64,000 bases of DNA from Streptococcus sp. 263_SSPC (GCF_001071995.1 NZ_JVNU01000032.1:1-64000), one strand, 5' to 3'. Counted from the first letter of the stretch, positions 31,393 through 40,191 are shown. A program made the numbers and translations. Notes: generated from the letters alone by a model not told the origin.

Positions 31393-32434
31393 ACAAAAAG
31401 AATTACAGTTCCCGCTAAGAAACTACTTTGTATTTATGTTTTGTAGTGTGTTAGTTACTACGAGTATCATTGCCCTCATGACCATGTTCGTGTTGAAACA
31501 TTGGCTTCATGTAGAAGTGAGTTTTCAATCGTGGCTACTCATTTTTAGTTTTGTCATTATCGTTGTAGGAAGCCTTGCGATGTGGTACGGTTCGGTACAT
31601 TTAACACGGCCAATTTCGGAGTTAAATGAATCGGTAAAGGCGATTTCTAGAGGAGATTTTAACCGTAAGATTCCGCGTAAACCTTATCCTAACGATACTG
31701 CAAAATATCATAACGAGTTGGATCAGCTTTCTCAGCATGTGAATCAGATGGCGGAGGACTTGAAGCGGACGGATGAACACCGCTCGGCATTTATCGCCAA
31801 TCTGTCGCATGAATTGAAGACGCCGATTGCTTCCCTTGTTGGGGTAAGTGATTTGTTGGCCGATGAGAAATTAGATGAAACGACTCGTAAAGAATTGACG
31901 ACTATCTTGCAGTCGGAGAGTTTACGATTAAGTCGCCTGTGCGATGGGATTGTGACACTCACGAAGATGGAGCGCGATTTTGAACCAAAGAAAAAATCGG
32001 TTCATCTGGATGAACAAATTCGACATGCCGTGATTTTGATTACGGAGAAGTGGAAGCAAAAAGAGATCGACTTGACGTTTACGAGTCAGCCCGTTCATTG
32101 TGTGACGGATCCAGATCTAAGCATGCAAGTGTGGACGAATCTGCTTGATAATGCGGTGAAGTACTCTGGAGATAGCGTGCATTTGACGATTGATATTCAA
32201 GAAGTTGATGATGCGATTAGAGTCACGATTGCAGATAATGGAATCGGAATGAGCGAGGAAGACCAACGACATATTTTTGAGCAATTTTACCAAGTGGAAC
32301 ATTCTCATGTGCAAGAAGGAAACGGTTTAGGCCTTGCGATTGTTAAAACAATCGTAGAACGCCTTGGCGGAACCATCACAGTAGAAAGTGAACTCGAAAA
32401 AGGCAGTGTGTTCCAAGTGCTGCTACCAAAGTAA
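31385..32434 (+). CDS. Sensor histidine kinase
   Basis: 349 residues: two membrane helices (about 14-36 and 48-68) separated by only ten or so residues, so almost no external sensor. A HAMP-like linker follows (70-120), then the HisKA box with His142 (NLSHELKTPIA), and an HATPase domain with N box (WTNLLDNAVKYSGD), G1 (IADNGIGM) and G2 (GNGLGLAIV). Such short-loop kinases often sense through a partner ABC permease of the FtsX/BceB kind, which fits the operon. Confidence 0.93.
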   Translation: MDKQKELQFPLRNYFVFMFCSVLVTTSIIALMTMFVLKHWLHVEVSFQSWLLIFSFVIIVVGSLAMWYGSVHLTRPISELNESVKAISRGDFNRKIPRKPYPNDTAKYHNELDQLSQHVNQMAEDLKRTDEHRSAFIANLSHELKTPIASLVGVSDLLADEKLDETTRKELTTILQSESLRLSRLCDGIVTLTKMERDFEPKKKSVHLDEQIRHAVILITEKWKQKEIDLTFTSQPVHCVTDPDLSMQVWTNLLDNAVKYSGDSVHLTIDIQEVDDAIRVTIADNGIGMSEEDQRHIFEQFYQVEHSHVQEGNGLGLAIVKTIVERLGGTITVESELEKGSVFQVLLPK

Positions 32435-32447
32435 AAATGAATATAAT

Positions 32448-32480
32448 AAATAACCACCGGCCTTAGCTGGTGGTTATTTA
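32448..32480 (+). terminator. Terminator closing the ABC/two-component operon
   Basis: AAATAACCACC/GGTGGTTATTT stem. The A-rich left side also allows use from the opposite strand. Confidence 0.8.
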
Positions 32481-32567
32481 TTTGGAAACTATTGTTATAC
32501 AAAAAAAGAAGACCCATTGGATTTTCTTCGTATTGAAAGATAGTTTTATTGTTGAGAGCTGGAGAAT

Positions 32568-33113
32568 TTACACTAGCTTTCTTAAATGATCGATGCGCTC
32601 GTGGATTGTTTCTACATTTAAATTTCCTTGTTGGTATTCGCAAAGACATCCATTTTCATAAAACATTTGGTCTGTAAGCTGTCTTTTAGGCGCGTCTGGG
32701 CATTGAATGAGAACAACGCTGAAAACACCGCCTGGTTTTGATGGATCGCTGTCTTGGCCGATAAAATGATAAGTGAAAGCATGGAATGGAGTATTCTTAT
32801 ATTTTCCTGAAATGACATAGGCTACTTTTCTTTCAGTTCCATGTCCAAAAGGATACTGTGTGAAATTGGCATATTTTTCTACAAACGGACTTTGAGAAAG
32901 GGTTAAAGTCTTTTCATTGCGAGTAACATTCGTAGAGTAGTCTCTATAGTTATCGTTTCCTTGTGCTTTGTCAAATTCATAGCCATGAACGGAAGCAAAG
33001 TTTTTGTACTCCGCATTATTTTTTTGCGCATGCTTAATAGCCCAGAAAACAACCCAGCCCACACCCGCAAAAATAACAATCATTAAGATAATAAATAAAG
33101 TTGCAAAATTCAT
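32568..33113 (-). CDS. Membrane-anchored hypothetical protein, 181 aa
   Basis: One N-terminal membrane helix (about residues 4-27) is followed by a soluble domain of about 150 residues with alternating strands (KVAYVISGKYKNTPFHAFTYHF, described by its KVAYVISGKYKN start). The layout suggests a small membrane-tethered protein that is mostly cytoplasmic. No family recognised. Ribosome-binding site AAGGAG, single-gene unit. Confidence 0.7.
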   Translation of the reverse strand: MNFATLFIILMIVIFAGVGWVVFWAIKHAQKNNAEYKNFASVHGYEFDKAQGNDNYRDYSTNVTRNEKTLTLSQSPFVEKYANFTQYPFGHGTERKVAYVISGKYKNTPFHAFTYHFIGQDSDPSKPGGVFSVVLIQCPDAPKRQLTDQMFYENGCLCEYQQGNLNVETIHERIDHLRKLV

Positions 33114-33234
33114 AAGGAACTCCTTTGTTCATCAGTATAAAAGTACTTAGAAAATAATCTAATTTCCTCAAAATATAAATCTTTTACTAGTGCTTGTCAA
33201 GAACTCAATTTGATTACATGAGGAGGTACCTGAG

Positions 33235-33258
33235 ATGACGAAGTTACTGAACGTCCAA
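33235..33258 (+). other. Seven-codon mini-ORF with a strong ribosome-binding site
   Basis: GAGGAGGT is followed at a good distance by ATG-ACG-AAG-TTA-CTG-AAC-GTC-CAA-TGA. No gene follows on this strand; only the hairpin at 33267 does. It may be a leftover of a lost gene. Confidence 0.25.
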
Positions 33259-33266
33259 TGAAAAAC

Positions 33267-33306
33267 AGAACAAGGCAACTCCCATTGAGTTGCCTTGTTC
33301 TATTTT
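33267..33306. terminator. Bidirectional hairpin downstream of the Ni/Co transporter
   Basis: Fourteen-bp stem AGAACAAGGCAACT with AGTTGCCTTGTTCT; A-rich and T-rich flanks allow termination on both strands. It closes the cbiMQO-type operon read on the - strand. Confidence 0.85.
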
Positions 33307-33320
33307 TATTTGTTTACGAT

Positions 33321-34046
33321 TTAACCTAAATGGAAATTTTCTCGGAATTCAGGATTGTCTTCCCATTCTTCTTTAGAAAAGTCACCGGTTAAAGTATGTT
33401 CTTCTGAAAATACGAGAACACGCTGGATAACTTCTTGGATTTGTTCGTAATGATGAGAGGAAATAATCATCGTTTTTCCTGCTGTTTTTAACTCTTGTAG
33501 TAATTCCGCGATGAGGCGTTGGTATTTCGGTGAGAGGCCGTTAAATGGCTCATCAAATAGTAAAACGCTTGGATTCATCGTGAGCACGCTGGCAATCGCC
33601 ACAAGCTTCTTTTCACCTCCAGAAAGGTGATAGGGAATGCGGTCCCTTAGGTGTTCGATTTCTAAAAGCGCCAGCGTATCATTCACTCGCTGTTCGATTT
33701 CTTCTTCGGACAATCCGAGTTGACGTGGACCGAAGGCAAGCTCTTCAGCAACCGTCGTATTGAATAATTGGATATCGCTGTTTTGGAAAATCAAACCGAC
33801 TTGTTGGTATAAGTGACCGGCATTACTTGGATCTTTTAAGAAGTCTGCGTCCACCGTCCAATCGTTAAATTGATATTGTCCAGAAGAGAGCGGAAGTAAT
33901 CCAACCAAGATTTTAAAGAGCGTGGATTTCCCGGCTCCATTTGGTCCCATCAAGGCCACTGTTTCGCCTTTCTCGATATGAAGGTTGATGTCGTGGATTC
34001 CAATGTCTTCACTGTAGTGATAATTTCCATCGTGAATTGTAATCAT
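33321..34046 (-). CDS. cbiO: Ni/Co ECF transporter ATPase (CbiO/NikO)
   Basis: A 241-residue ABC ATPase with Walker A GPNGAGKST (about 35-43), Q-loop GLIFQNSDIQLF, signature HLSGGEKKLVAIAS and Walker B VLLFDEPFNGL. The Asp-Ile-Gln-Leu-Phe variant after the Q-loop is typical of ECF-type ATPases. It powers uptake of the metal with the permease and the substrate-binding membrane subunit encoded upstream on the same transcript. It starts 12 bases after CbiQ. Confidence 0.92.
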   Translation of the reverse strand: MITIHDGNYHYSEDIGIHDINLHIEKGETVALMGPNGAGKSTLFKILVGLLPLSSGQYQFNDWTVDADFLKDPSNAGHLYQQVGLIFQNSDIQLFNTTVAEELAFGPRQLGLSEEEIEQRVNDTLALLEIEHLRDRIPYHLSGGEKKLVAIASVLTMNPSVLLFDEPFNGLSPKYQRLIAELLQELKTAGKTMIISSHHYEQIQEVIQRVLVFSEEHTLTGDFSKEEWEDNPEFRENFHLG

Positions 34047-34058
34047 AAGCGTTCCTTT

Positions 34059-34865
34059 CTAGCGTAGCATGGTCGTTGCGGCAACCAGCACGATTAATTC
34101 GAGTAATAATAACACGTCCTCTTTCTTCCAGCAGAAAGGGGTTTTGGTTTTTACGTCCATTCCGTAGCCTCGAAGCGTCATGGCCTCGTAGACTTCTTTT
34201 GTGTGGTTTTTCGATGATAAATACAAGAGTCCAAGAATTGAACCAAATAACCCTAGATTTACCTTTTGGCCAATGGTTCGTAGTTGAACACATTCGATTT
34301 GTTGCTGTAGGTGTTTTCCAAGGATATACGTGTATTTCATCGCGAGTTCAATCGTTTGAATCATCGTTTTTGGAAAATGCAACTGGCGAAGCGCCTCAAC
34401 GAGTTGAACGCTTGTCGTTGTTGCTAAAAAGAGCGACAAGTTTAAGACCAAAATTCCTGTACGCCCGAGGAAGATGCCGCTGTTTTGGAAGCCTCTTAGA
34501 AGAATACTTGGTAAGAGGACAATCGCTGTAAAAATGAGTACTCGCGTGAGAACCTTCCACAGACGAAGGAGCGCTTCTCCTGGAAGAAAGGCGATATGGG
34601 CTAATAGGAAAATCGCCAAAATCCAAAGTTGGATAGTAGAGTGGCTGAGTGTGATCAGAATGGCTAAGCACACAAAGTAAACGAGCCGCATCCAAGACGA
34701 AGATTTCGCCTTAAATGCGGGTGTCGTTTGTTTCATTTTGCCGAGTAGACGGCGCAATGAGTTGATATTCATTTGTAAATATTGATGGCTTTTTGAAGAG
34801 GCAGCGAGTGCTTCTTCTCTTTGTAGCCAGTCAGGTAGTTTACGCATGAGATGCTTTTGCTCCAT
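34059..34865 (-). CDS. cbiQ: Ni/Co ECF transporter transmembrane subunit (CbiQ/NikQ)
   Basis: A 268-residue EcfT-type protein with four to five membrane helices and the coupling motif region near the C-terminus (AMTLRGYGMD, matching Ala-Arg-Gly-type coupling helices). It links the ATPase to the metal-binding subunit. Its start overlaps the end of the CbiM gene by 26 bases, indicating tight coupling. Confidence 0.9.
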   Translation of the reverse strand: MEQKHLMRKLPDWLQREEALAASSKSHQYLQMNINSLRRLLGKMKQTTPAFKAKSSSWMRLVYFVCLAILITLSHSTIQLWILAIFLLAHIAFLPGEALLRLWKVLTRVLIFTAIVLLPSILLRGFQNSGIFLGRTGILVLNLSLFLATTTSVQLVEALRQLHFPKTMIQTIELAMKYTYILGKHLQQQIECVQLRTIGQKVNLGLFGSILGLLYLSSKNHTKEVYEAMTLRGYGMDVKTKTPFCWKKEDVLLLLELIVLVAATTMLR

Positions 34866-35820
34866 TCATTGTTCGAATCATTTTTCCTAAAATATAGAAG
34901 ATTAATAGTGCAGTGATGGCTGATAAAATATAACCAACTGCGATATTTGTTCCTGGGATAGTGTAGTCACTGAAGAGTGCTTCGAATGAAAATCCATTTT
35001 CGATTCCTGCTGGAACATTGTTCATCATTTCAGCAAGTTCATCAGCTGACCATTCTCCAAAGGCTGTTCCTTCTGCTAGTAATCCTAGTGGACTTAATAC
35101 GACTAAGGCGATTAAGACATAGCGGATTTTCTTCACGAAAGAAGTCGTATTCACAGAAGTTGATGTGTAGAGTTCTTGTGGTGCCACTTGTTTCACGAAA
35201 CGATAAATGACATAAGTGAAGAAGACTTCAACGGCACCGGCAATCGTTAAGTGAGTCACCATCATGGCTGGAATCGTAACCGCTAATCCATAAGGGTTAT
35301 AGAGAGGTTCGCCTCCTTGAGTGGCAATGATTGGTTGAATTCCAAGTTCAATGGCTGTTAAGAAAGCAGCCACATTGATCCCTACGTAAGAACCAACGAG
35401 AACTCCGGCTGTTTCGTGGTTTTGCTTACGGAAGAAATTATAAACAGCGTATCCAACAAATGGCATTGCGACTGCCATGTTGAAGATATTTGCGCCTAAA
35501 GCAAGAATTCCTCCATCTCCAAATAGAAGAGCTTGTAAGAGGAGGGCGACGGTCAGTGCCAGACTCGCGGCATATGGTCCAATTAAGATTGAAAGTAACA
35601 CGCCACCGACAGCGTGAGCAGTAGTACCACCAGGGATTGGCACATTAAACATCATTAATAAGAAAGAAAGAGAAGCTGCAATCCCAAGCATCGGTGCTAA
35701 TTCTTTATTTTCCTTTAATTGTGCTTTGACTTTCGTGATCGATAGCCCAACAACAGGCGCTGCCGCAACCGCTAAAACAGCACAAGATGCGGGACTTAAG
35801 TAATTATCTGGTATATGCAT
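34840..35820 (-). CDS. cbiM: Ni/Co ECF transporter substrate-binding subunit, CbiM/NikM with fused NikN-like end
   Basis: The 326-residue protein begins Met-His-Ile-Pro-Asp-Asn-Tyr-Leu; the free N-terminus and His2 bind the metal in this family, where Gly is usual in place of Asn6. Seven membrane helices cover residues 1-215. A C-terminal part (about 228-320) has two more helices around a loop with LGLLAEGTAFGEW, like the PDGLE/NikN component. Fused NikMN proteins usually move nickel, so nickel is slightly favoured over cobalt (inference). No urease or hydrogenase genes are in view. Confidence 0.9.
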   Translation of the reverse strand: MHIPDNYLSPASCAVLAVAAAPVVGLSITKVKAQLKENKELAPMLGIAASLSFLLMMFNVPIPGGTTAHAVGGVLLSILIGPYAASLALTVALLLQALLFGDGGILALGANIFNMAVAMPFVGYAVYNFFRKQNHETAGVLVGSYVGINVAAFLTAIELGIQPIIATQGGEPLYNPYGLAVTIPAMMVTHLTIAGAVEVFFTYVIYRFVKQVAPQELYTSTSVNTTSFVKKIRYVLIALVVLSPLGLLAEGTAFGEWSADELAEMMNNVPAGIENGFSFEALFSDYTIPGTNIAVGYILSAITALLIFYILGKMIRTMNGAKASHA

Positions 35821-35994
35821 AGCAAATTCTCCGTTCCTATTTTTTAAGCTGTTAACAGAATATCACAATCAAAAAAATGAGGTCGTTATAAAATAAGTTT
35901 AACAAATGTTACTATTCTTTGCTAAGTCACTTTCTTAGAATTCCTATGGTGAGAGTCGTATACTATAGATAGAATTGTAAAGGAGGATTTGCAA

Positions 35995-36267
35995 ATGGAA
36001 TTTATTAAAGAAGAAAAAGCATTTAGACATTATAATGCAACTGGAGAAATGGATGCAGAAATTACGTATATCCCAAAAGGAGAAGGAGTGATTGATGCCA
36101 ACCATACATTTGTGGATCCAAGCCTACGCGGACAAGGAGTTGCACGTCAATTAGTGGACAAATTAGCAGACTTTGCAAGAGATGAAAACTTAAAGATTCA
36201 TGCAACATGTCCTTATATCGTTTCTTTATTCGAAAAAAGTACTGAATACGACGATGTGAAAATATAA
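35995..36267 (+). CDS. YidJ-type GNAT acetyltransferase
   Basis: A 90-residue protein with the short GNAT fold of the YidJ group: ITYIPKGEGVIDANHTFVDPSLRGQGVARQLVD carries the Arg-Gly-Gln-Gly-Val-Ala acetyl-CoA signature (described by its SLRGQGVARQL core), and a late HATCPYI segment. Small members acetylate unknown partners. ATG 35995 has AGGAGG nine bases upstream; the in-frame TTG 35989 is too close to that site. Confidence 0.88.
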   Translation: MEFIKEEKAFRHYNATGEMDAEITYIPKGEGVIDANHTFVDPSLRGQGVARQLVDKLADFARDENLKIHATCPYIVSLFEKSTEYDDVKI

Positions 36268-36301
36268 AAAAAGTATTAATTCACACAAATATTTTTTAAA
36301 A

Positions 36302-36457
36302 TTCACAACTTTTTCACAAATGACCAATATAATTTAACCATACCCAATAAAACACCTAAGGTTTACTTCTCCCAAGTAAAAAAATGAACTCCCAACATTT
36401 TTTTATTAGTAAACCCTCCTAACCTTTTCCCGCTGTTCCCAAACAGCGGGTTTTTTT
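36302..36457 (+). ncRNA. Candidate small RNA between promoter-like and terminator elements
   Basis: A TATAAT at 36328-36333 with a weak TTCACA upstream is followed by about 100 bases with no ORF. They hold a distant inverted repeat (GGTTTACT at 36360-36367 with AGTAAACC at 36409-36416), ending in a clear terminator at 36429. It could be an independent transcript or simply the untranslated end of the acetyltransferase gene. Confidence 0.3.
36429..36457 (+). terminator. Rho-independent terminator
   Basis: CCCGCTGTT/AACAGCGGG stem with a four-base loop and seven T. Confidence 0.9.
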
Positions 36458-36517
36458 GTTTTGGAAAAAGGGATATTTATGATAGTATGGAAAAAGACCA
36501 ATAGAAAAGGAGCGCTC

Positions 36518-37138
36518 ATGAATCAAAATCACTATTATACAAATCAACCGAATAGTAAGAGCCAAGAAAAACATTTTAGCTATGTTTTAAAGGGATTCAC
36601 ATTCCAGTTTGCTAGTGATAATGGAGTGTTTTCGAAAAACACAATTGACTTTGGAAGCCAATTGCTGATTGAATCTTATGAGGTTCCAACCCATCTTGCA
36701 CAAGGAAAACTTCTAGATGTCGGGTGCGGTTATGGTCCAATGGGATTGTCATTTGCCAAAGCTTATCCTGAGATGTCTGTGGAAATGGTCGATGTGAATG
36801 AACGTGCGATGGATTTAGCGAAGCGTAATGCTGAGGTCAATGGAATTCAGAACGTGACGATTCATGAAAGCAATACGTATGACAATGTCCACGCGAAGGA
36901 TTATTCAGTGATTATTAGTAATCCACCGATTCGTGCCGGAAAAGAAGTCGTGCATCGCATTTTAGCAGAGGCTTACGACCACTTAGTAGAAGGCGGGCAA
37001 CTCGTCATAGTGATTCAGAAAAAACAAGGAGCTCCGAGTGCGCAAAAGAAAATGCAGGAAGTTTTTGGGAATGTCGAACGCATTGCACTCGATAAAGGGT
37101 ATTGGATTCTTGTGAGCACAAAGGAAAAAGGGGAATAG
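36518..37138 (+). CDS. rsmC: Class I SAM methyltransferase, RsmC-like (16S rRNA)
   Basis: The 206-residue protein has SAM motif I LLDVGCGYGPMG (about residues 66-77), an acidic motif II (EMVDVNERAM) and the catalytic Asn-Pro-Pro-Ile (SNPPI) of N2-guanine methyltransferases. It is the short form, lacking the pseudo-catalytic N-domain of the E. coli protein. It probably methylates G1207 of 16S rRNA. Start ATG 36518 with AAAGGAG upstream; the earlier TTG at 36461 lies in the preceding terminator region. Sortase A follows three bases later. Confidence 0.88.
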   Translation: MNQNHYYTNQPNSKSQEKHFSYVLKGFTFQFASDNGVFSKNTIDFGSQLLIESYEVPTHLAQGKLLDVGCGYGPMGLSFAKAYPEMSVEMVDVNERAMDLAKRNAEVNGIQNVTIHESNTYDNVHAKDYSVIISNPPIRAGKEVVHRILAEAYDHLVEGGQLVIVIQKKQGAPSAQKKMQEVFGNVERIALDKGYWILVSTKEKGE

Positions 37139-37141
37139 AAA

Positions 37142-37900
37142 ATGGAAAAGATTGAAGAAAGAACAAATCAAAAAAAACCGAAGAAGCCGAAGAAAAAATT
37201 TAACTGGCGCATCTTCCTAGCAACGATTTTATTTATTATTGCAGGGGTATTATTTGCGGCTGGTCCGATTCGTACTTATATGTTATCACGTCTGCAAAAC
37301 GAACAAATTCAAGCAGCTTCAAAAATTACTATAGCTGAAGTAAAAGCCAATGAAGTACAGGATGCTGAATTTGACTTCTCGAAAGTAGAAGCTATTGATT
37401 TAAATCAAGTTTTAAAGGCAAATTTTGATAAAGGCAAATTTTTAACACTGGGACAAATTGCCGTACCAAGCGTAAATTTGAATTTACCAATTTATAAAGG
37501 TTTAGCAAATGAAGTACTGCTTTCTGGGGCAGGAACAATGAAACCAGACCAGAAGATGGGAAAAGGGAATTATGCTTTAGCGAGCCATAACTATTTTGGT
37601 GACATGACAATGTTATTCTCTCCATTAGTAAATCTACAAATTGGTGATAAAATTTATATTACTGATTTAGAGTATGTATATGAATATGAAACGACGTCTA
37701 TTGATATTGTTCAACCTACTCAAGTCGAAGTGATTAATGATGTTCCTGGAAAGACAGAAATTACATTAATTACATGTGACGATATTTATTCTTCACACCG
37801 CTATTCATTTAAAGGGAAATTTGTTTCCAAAACAAAAGTCAATGATGTGAAAGAAGACGTAAAAAAGGCATTCCAACTTGATTTTAATACGATTAAATGA
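37142..37900 (+). CDS. srtA: Sortase A
   Basis: A 252-residue class A sortase with a basic N-terminus and one membrane helix (about 25-46). Catalytic residues are all present: His149 (LASHN), Cys212 (LITCDD) and Arg220 (SHRYSF). It anchors LPxTG surface proteins to peptidoglycan. Class A is suggested by the membrane N-terminus and the TLITC pattern. It starts three bases after the methyltransferase gene, within the same transcript. Confidence 0.95.
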   Translation: MEKIEERTNQKKPKKPKKKFNWRIFLATILFIIAGVLFAAGPIRTYMLSRLQNEQIQAASKITIAEVKANEVQDAEFDFSKVEAIDLNQVLKANFDKGKFLTLGQIAVPSVNLNLPIYKGLANEVLLSGAGTMKPDQKMGKGNYALASHNYFGDMTMLFSPLVNLQIGDKIYITDLEYVYEYETTSIDIVQPTQVEVINDVPGKTEITLITCDDIYSSHRYSFKGKFVSKTKVNDVKEDVKKAFQLDFNTIK

Positions 37901-37903
37901 CAG

Positions 37904-37940
37904 AAAATCCCAATCACTAAAAACAGTGATTGGGATTTTT
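37904..37940. terminator. Bidirectional terminator between srtA and the CDF gene
   Basis: Fifteen-bp perfect stem AAAATCCCAATCACT with AGTGATTGGGATTTT between convergent genes. Confidence 0.9.
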
Positions 37941-37942
37941 AG

Positions 37943-38827
37943 TTAGAATTGATAAGGTTCTACGTGGATATCGATAAAGGAAATAGCAAACTCATCATAG
38001 AGTTCTATTTCTATAAATTCAGTAATTTGGTGACTCTTATACACTGATAGGTCTTTATCCATACAAACGGTTAAGTCGATATAGACATTTGATCCGTATC
38101 GACGCGCTTTTATTTCACAAATATCTTTCACTTCAGGATGTCGCAAGATAACAGGAATGTATTTATCCAATTCCGTTTGGTCGAAACCATCTGTCAGTTG
38201 AAACGCACTTTCGTTAAATACTTCGACTGCTGTACGAACGATTAGGAGGCCGACCACGAAGGCCATGATATTATCGAGCCAGTGTAGCCCGAGGGATGCG
38301 AATAATACCGCTAAAGCCGTCAAGAAACTGGTCATCGCATCGCTTAAGTTATCTTTGGCCGTTGCCTTAAGCCCCAGTGATTGAATGCGTGCGGCTAAGT
38401 TCTTATTGTAGAAATAGACGCCAATCATAATCACCCCTGAGAAGAATCCAACGATGGAAGAAATAAGAGATGGAGCTTCCGTTACGGGATTAAGAAATGC
38501 TTGGAAGGCATTCCTGATGACTTCAATCCCGATAAAAAACATGATAAATGAAGTCGCAAGGCTGGCGATGGTTTCAAATTTCCAGTGACCGTAGGGGTGG
38601 TTTTCATCACTTGGCTTTTGCGATATGCGTAATCCTACAAGTACAAGAACCGATGAAATCACGTCTGTGAAGTTATTCCAACCATCGGCGAAGAGTGCTT
38701 CTGAGTTGAAGAGTTTTCCGACAATCAGTTTTATTGCAGATAAAAAGATATAGGTGCCGATACTTAAGATAGCGCCACGTTCGGCTTGTTTAAGGCGCTC
38801 CGTTGCAGATAATGGCAAAGGTGTCAT
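37943..38827 (-). CDS. Cation diffusion facilitator (metal efflux)
   Basis: 294 residues with six membrane helices. Metal-site residues are visible in helix II (FADGWNNFTDVIS, Asp and Asp three to five residues apart) and helix V (KDNLSDAMTSFL). The cytoplasmic C-terminal domain (about 210-294) has VDLTVCMDKDLSVYKSH. In helix II the usual His-Asp of Zn transporters is Asp-Gly-Trp-Asn-Asn-Phe-Thr-Asp, closer to manganese-type CDFs, but specificity is not certain. Proton antiport of divalent metal. Confidence 0.9.
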   Translation of the reverse strand: MTPLPLSATERLKQAERGAILSIGTYIFLSAIKLIVGKLFNSEALFADGWNNFTDVISSVLVLVGLRISQKPSDENHPYGHWKFETIASLATSFIMFFIGIEVIRNAFQAFLNPVTEAPSLISSIVGFFSGVIMIGVYFYNKNLAARIQSLGLKATAKDNLSDAMTSFLTALAVLFASLGLHWLDNIMAFVVGLLIVRTAVEVFNESAFQLTDGFDQTELDKYIPVILRHPEVKDICEIKARRYGSNVYIDLTVCMDKDLSVYKSHQITEFIEIELYDEFAISFIDIHVEPYQF

Positions 38828-38828
38828 C

Positions 38829-39182
38829 TCCTAAAAATAAATTCGTTTATTATAGTAATGCTTTTGAAAAGGGGGTGCAATAGATAAAGTATACCTAAAA
38901 AACTCGGTGGATATGGTGGCTAATTCAATTCTTGGGAATCCTTACGGATTATTTTTATCATTACCATAATAGGATACCGATTCGAGCCTTCGTGAAATGG
39001 AGAGGTGCAGAGAGTTCATGTGTGCTCCTCACCTTTTATATAGGTTATATCTTTGAGAGAAAAGGGTGCAGGGAGGAAGGGAAGTTTGGTGTAGACTCTC
39101 CTATATTTTTTGTCAGAAACAATAGACGGCGTTTGGTGGATTTGTTATAATCTTCTTATTGAATGAGAAAGAGAGTGGTATT
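38829..39182. other. Intergenic stretch with the flavodoxin promoter
   Basis: About 350 bases with no convincing gene. An extended -10 (TGTTATAAT, with TATAAT at 39146-39151) lies about 30 bases before the flavodoxin ATG. The remainder shows no hairpin with a T run and no known riboswitch. Confidence 0.4.
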
Positions 39183-39629
39183 ATGGCAACAGCATTGATC
39201 GTATATGCTAGTTTAACAGGAAATACAGAAGAGATTGCAGATATTTTAGCAGAAGCATTAGAAGAGCGTGGCGTGGAAGTGGACATGAAAGAATGTACTT
39301 CAGCGCAAGCAAGCGAATTCCATAATTATGATATTAATGTTGTCGCAACTTATACTTACGGAACAGATGGCGACTTACCTGATGAAATCGTCGACTTCTA
39401 TGAAGAATTAGAGGAAGAGGATTTAACAGGAAAAGTATACGGAGCGCTTGGTTCAGGAGATACTTTCTATGATAAGTTCTGCCAATCAGTATTAGATTTT
39501 GATGCGCAATTTGCAAAAACAGGTGCCAAAAAAGGTGCTGAAAATGTCTTAGTAGACTTAAACGCTGAAGCAGAAGATATCGAACATATTCAAGCTTTCG
39601 CGCAAAGTCTTGTTGACGCTTTAGCATAA
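39183..39629 (+). CDS. Flavodoxin (short chain)
   Basis: A 148-residue acidic protein with the FMN phosphate loop ASLTGNTEEIA (about 9-19), the aromatic TYTYGTDGDLP isoalloxazine loop (about 59-69) and YGALGSGDTFYDKFC (about 89-103). It carries electrons at low potential in place of ferredoxin. Start ATG 39183 follows GAGAGTGG; an ORF start further upstream at 39159 has no ribosome-binding site. Followed by a terminator. Confidence 0.95.
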   Translation: MATALIVYASLTGNTEEIADILAEALEERGVEVDMKECTSAQASEFHNYDINVVATYTYGTDGDLPDEIVDFYEELEEEDLTGKVYGALGSGDTFYDKFCQSVLDFDAQFAKTGAKKGAENVLVDLNAEAEDIEHIQAFAQSLVDALA

Positions 39630-39640
39630 TGATAAATGTT

Positions 39641-39676
39641 AGCTACCTTAGACAATTCGTTTAGGGTAGCTTTTTT
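39641..39676 (+). terminator. Terminator after flavodoxin
   Basis: AGCTACC/GGTAGCT stem, long loop, six T. Confidence 0.75.
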
Positions 39677-39690
39677 ATTGGAGGAAAAGA

Positions 39691-39921
39691 ATGTATTATA
39701 CCGTACAACAAACTGCAGAGAATCTGGAAATCGACTTAGGATATCTCATGCATTTAATCCAAACAAAACAAGTGAAGACGGTGGAAGTGGATGGCGAGTT
39801 ATTGTTAAACAGTGCGCAGTTCGACTTCTTCTTAAAACAACGCGAACGTCTTTTGGAAGAATATCAAAAGTACTTGGATGAACCAATCCCTGAAGATATC
39901 GATATTAAGGATGAGGACTAG
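39691..39921 (+). CDS. Small MerR/excisionase-type HTH protein, 76 aa
   Basis: The product starts YYTVQQTAENLEIDLGYLMHLI, the helix-turn-helix opening of MerR/excisionase-like DNA-binding domains, followed by a short wing (VKTVEVDGELLLNS) and an acidic tail. It lacks the effector part of full MerR regulators. Ribosome-binding site GGAGGA. It may regulate a nearby gene; its target is unknown. About 270 bases without a gene follow, up to the trp-type leader. Confidence 0.7.
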   Translation: MYYTVQQTAENLEIDLGYLMHLIQTKQVKTVEVDGELLLNSAQFDFFLKQRERLLEEYQKYLDEPIPEDIDIKDED

Positions 39922-40132
39922 GGTGCATAGCGAGAGCTCAAAGGACATCAAAACTAAAAAATACTGCTTACGATTTCTCAGTTTTGTGGAGATTATGATA
40001 TTCACTTAGTGATAATGAAGCGAATTCCCTTCCGCTCACGAAAAGAGTAGGGACAAAAGAAATTGTAAATTTAAGTATTCTATGAAAATGAAAATACACA
40101 CTGAAAAAACAATTTTTTTTGAAAAAAAGTAG

Positions 40133-40161
40133 TTGACAATGAAGACAAATGAGTTCATAAT
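40133..40161 (+). promoter_or_regulatory. Promoter of the tryptophan-type ABC operon
   Basis: TTGACA (40133-40138) and CATAAT (40156-40161) with a 17-base spacer. Transcription should begin near 40168, just before the leader peptide. Confidence 0.8.
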
Positions 40162-40191
40162 GAACACATCACTAGAAAAGGAGTTAAGAAC

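Noticed and set aside
35821-35994. NiCo riboswitch before the CbiM gene
   Set aside because: The short, A/T-rich leader on the - strand lacks the four-helix junction with G-rich internal loops.
38932-39150. A 72-codon + strand frame before flavodoxin
   Set aside because: No ribosome-binding site, an unlikely composition, and it runs through the flavodoxin promoter.
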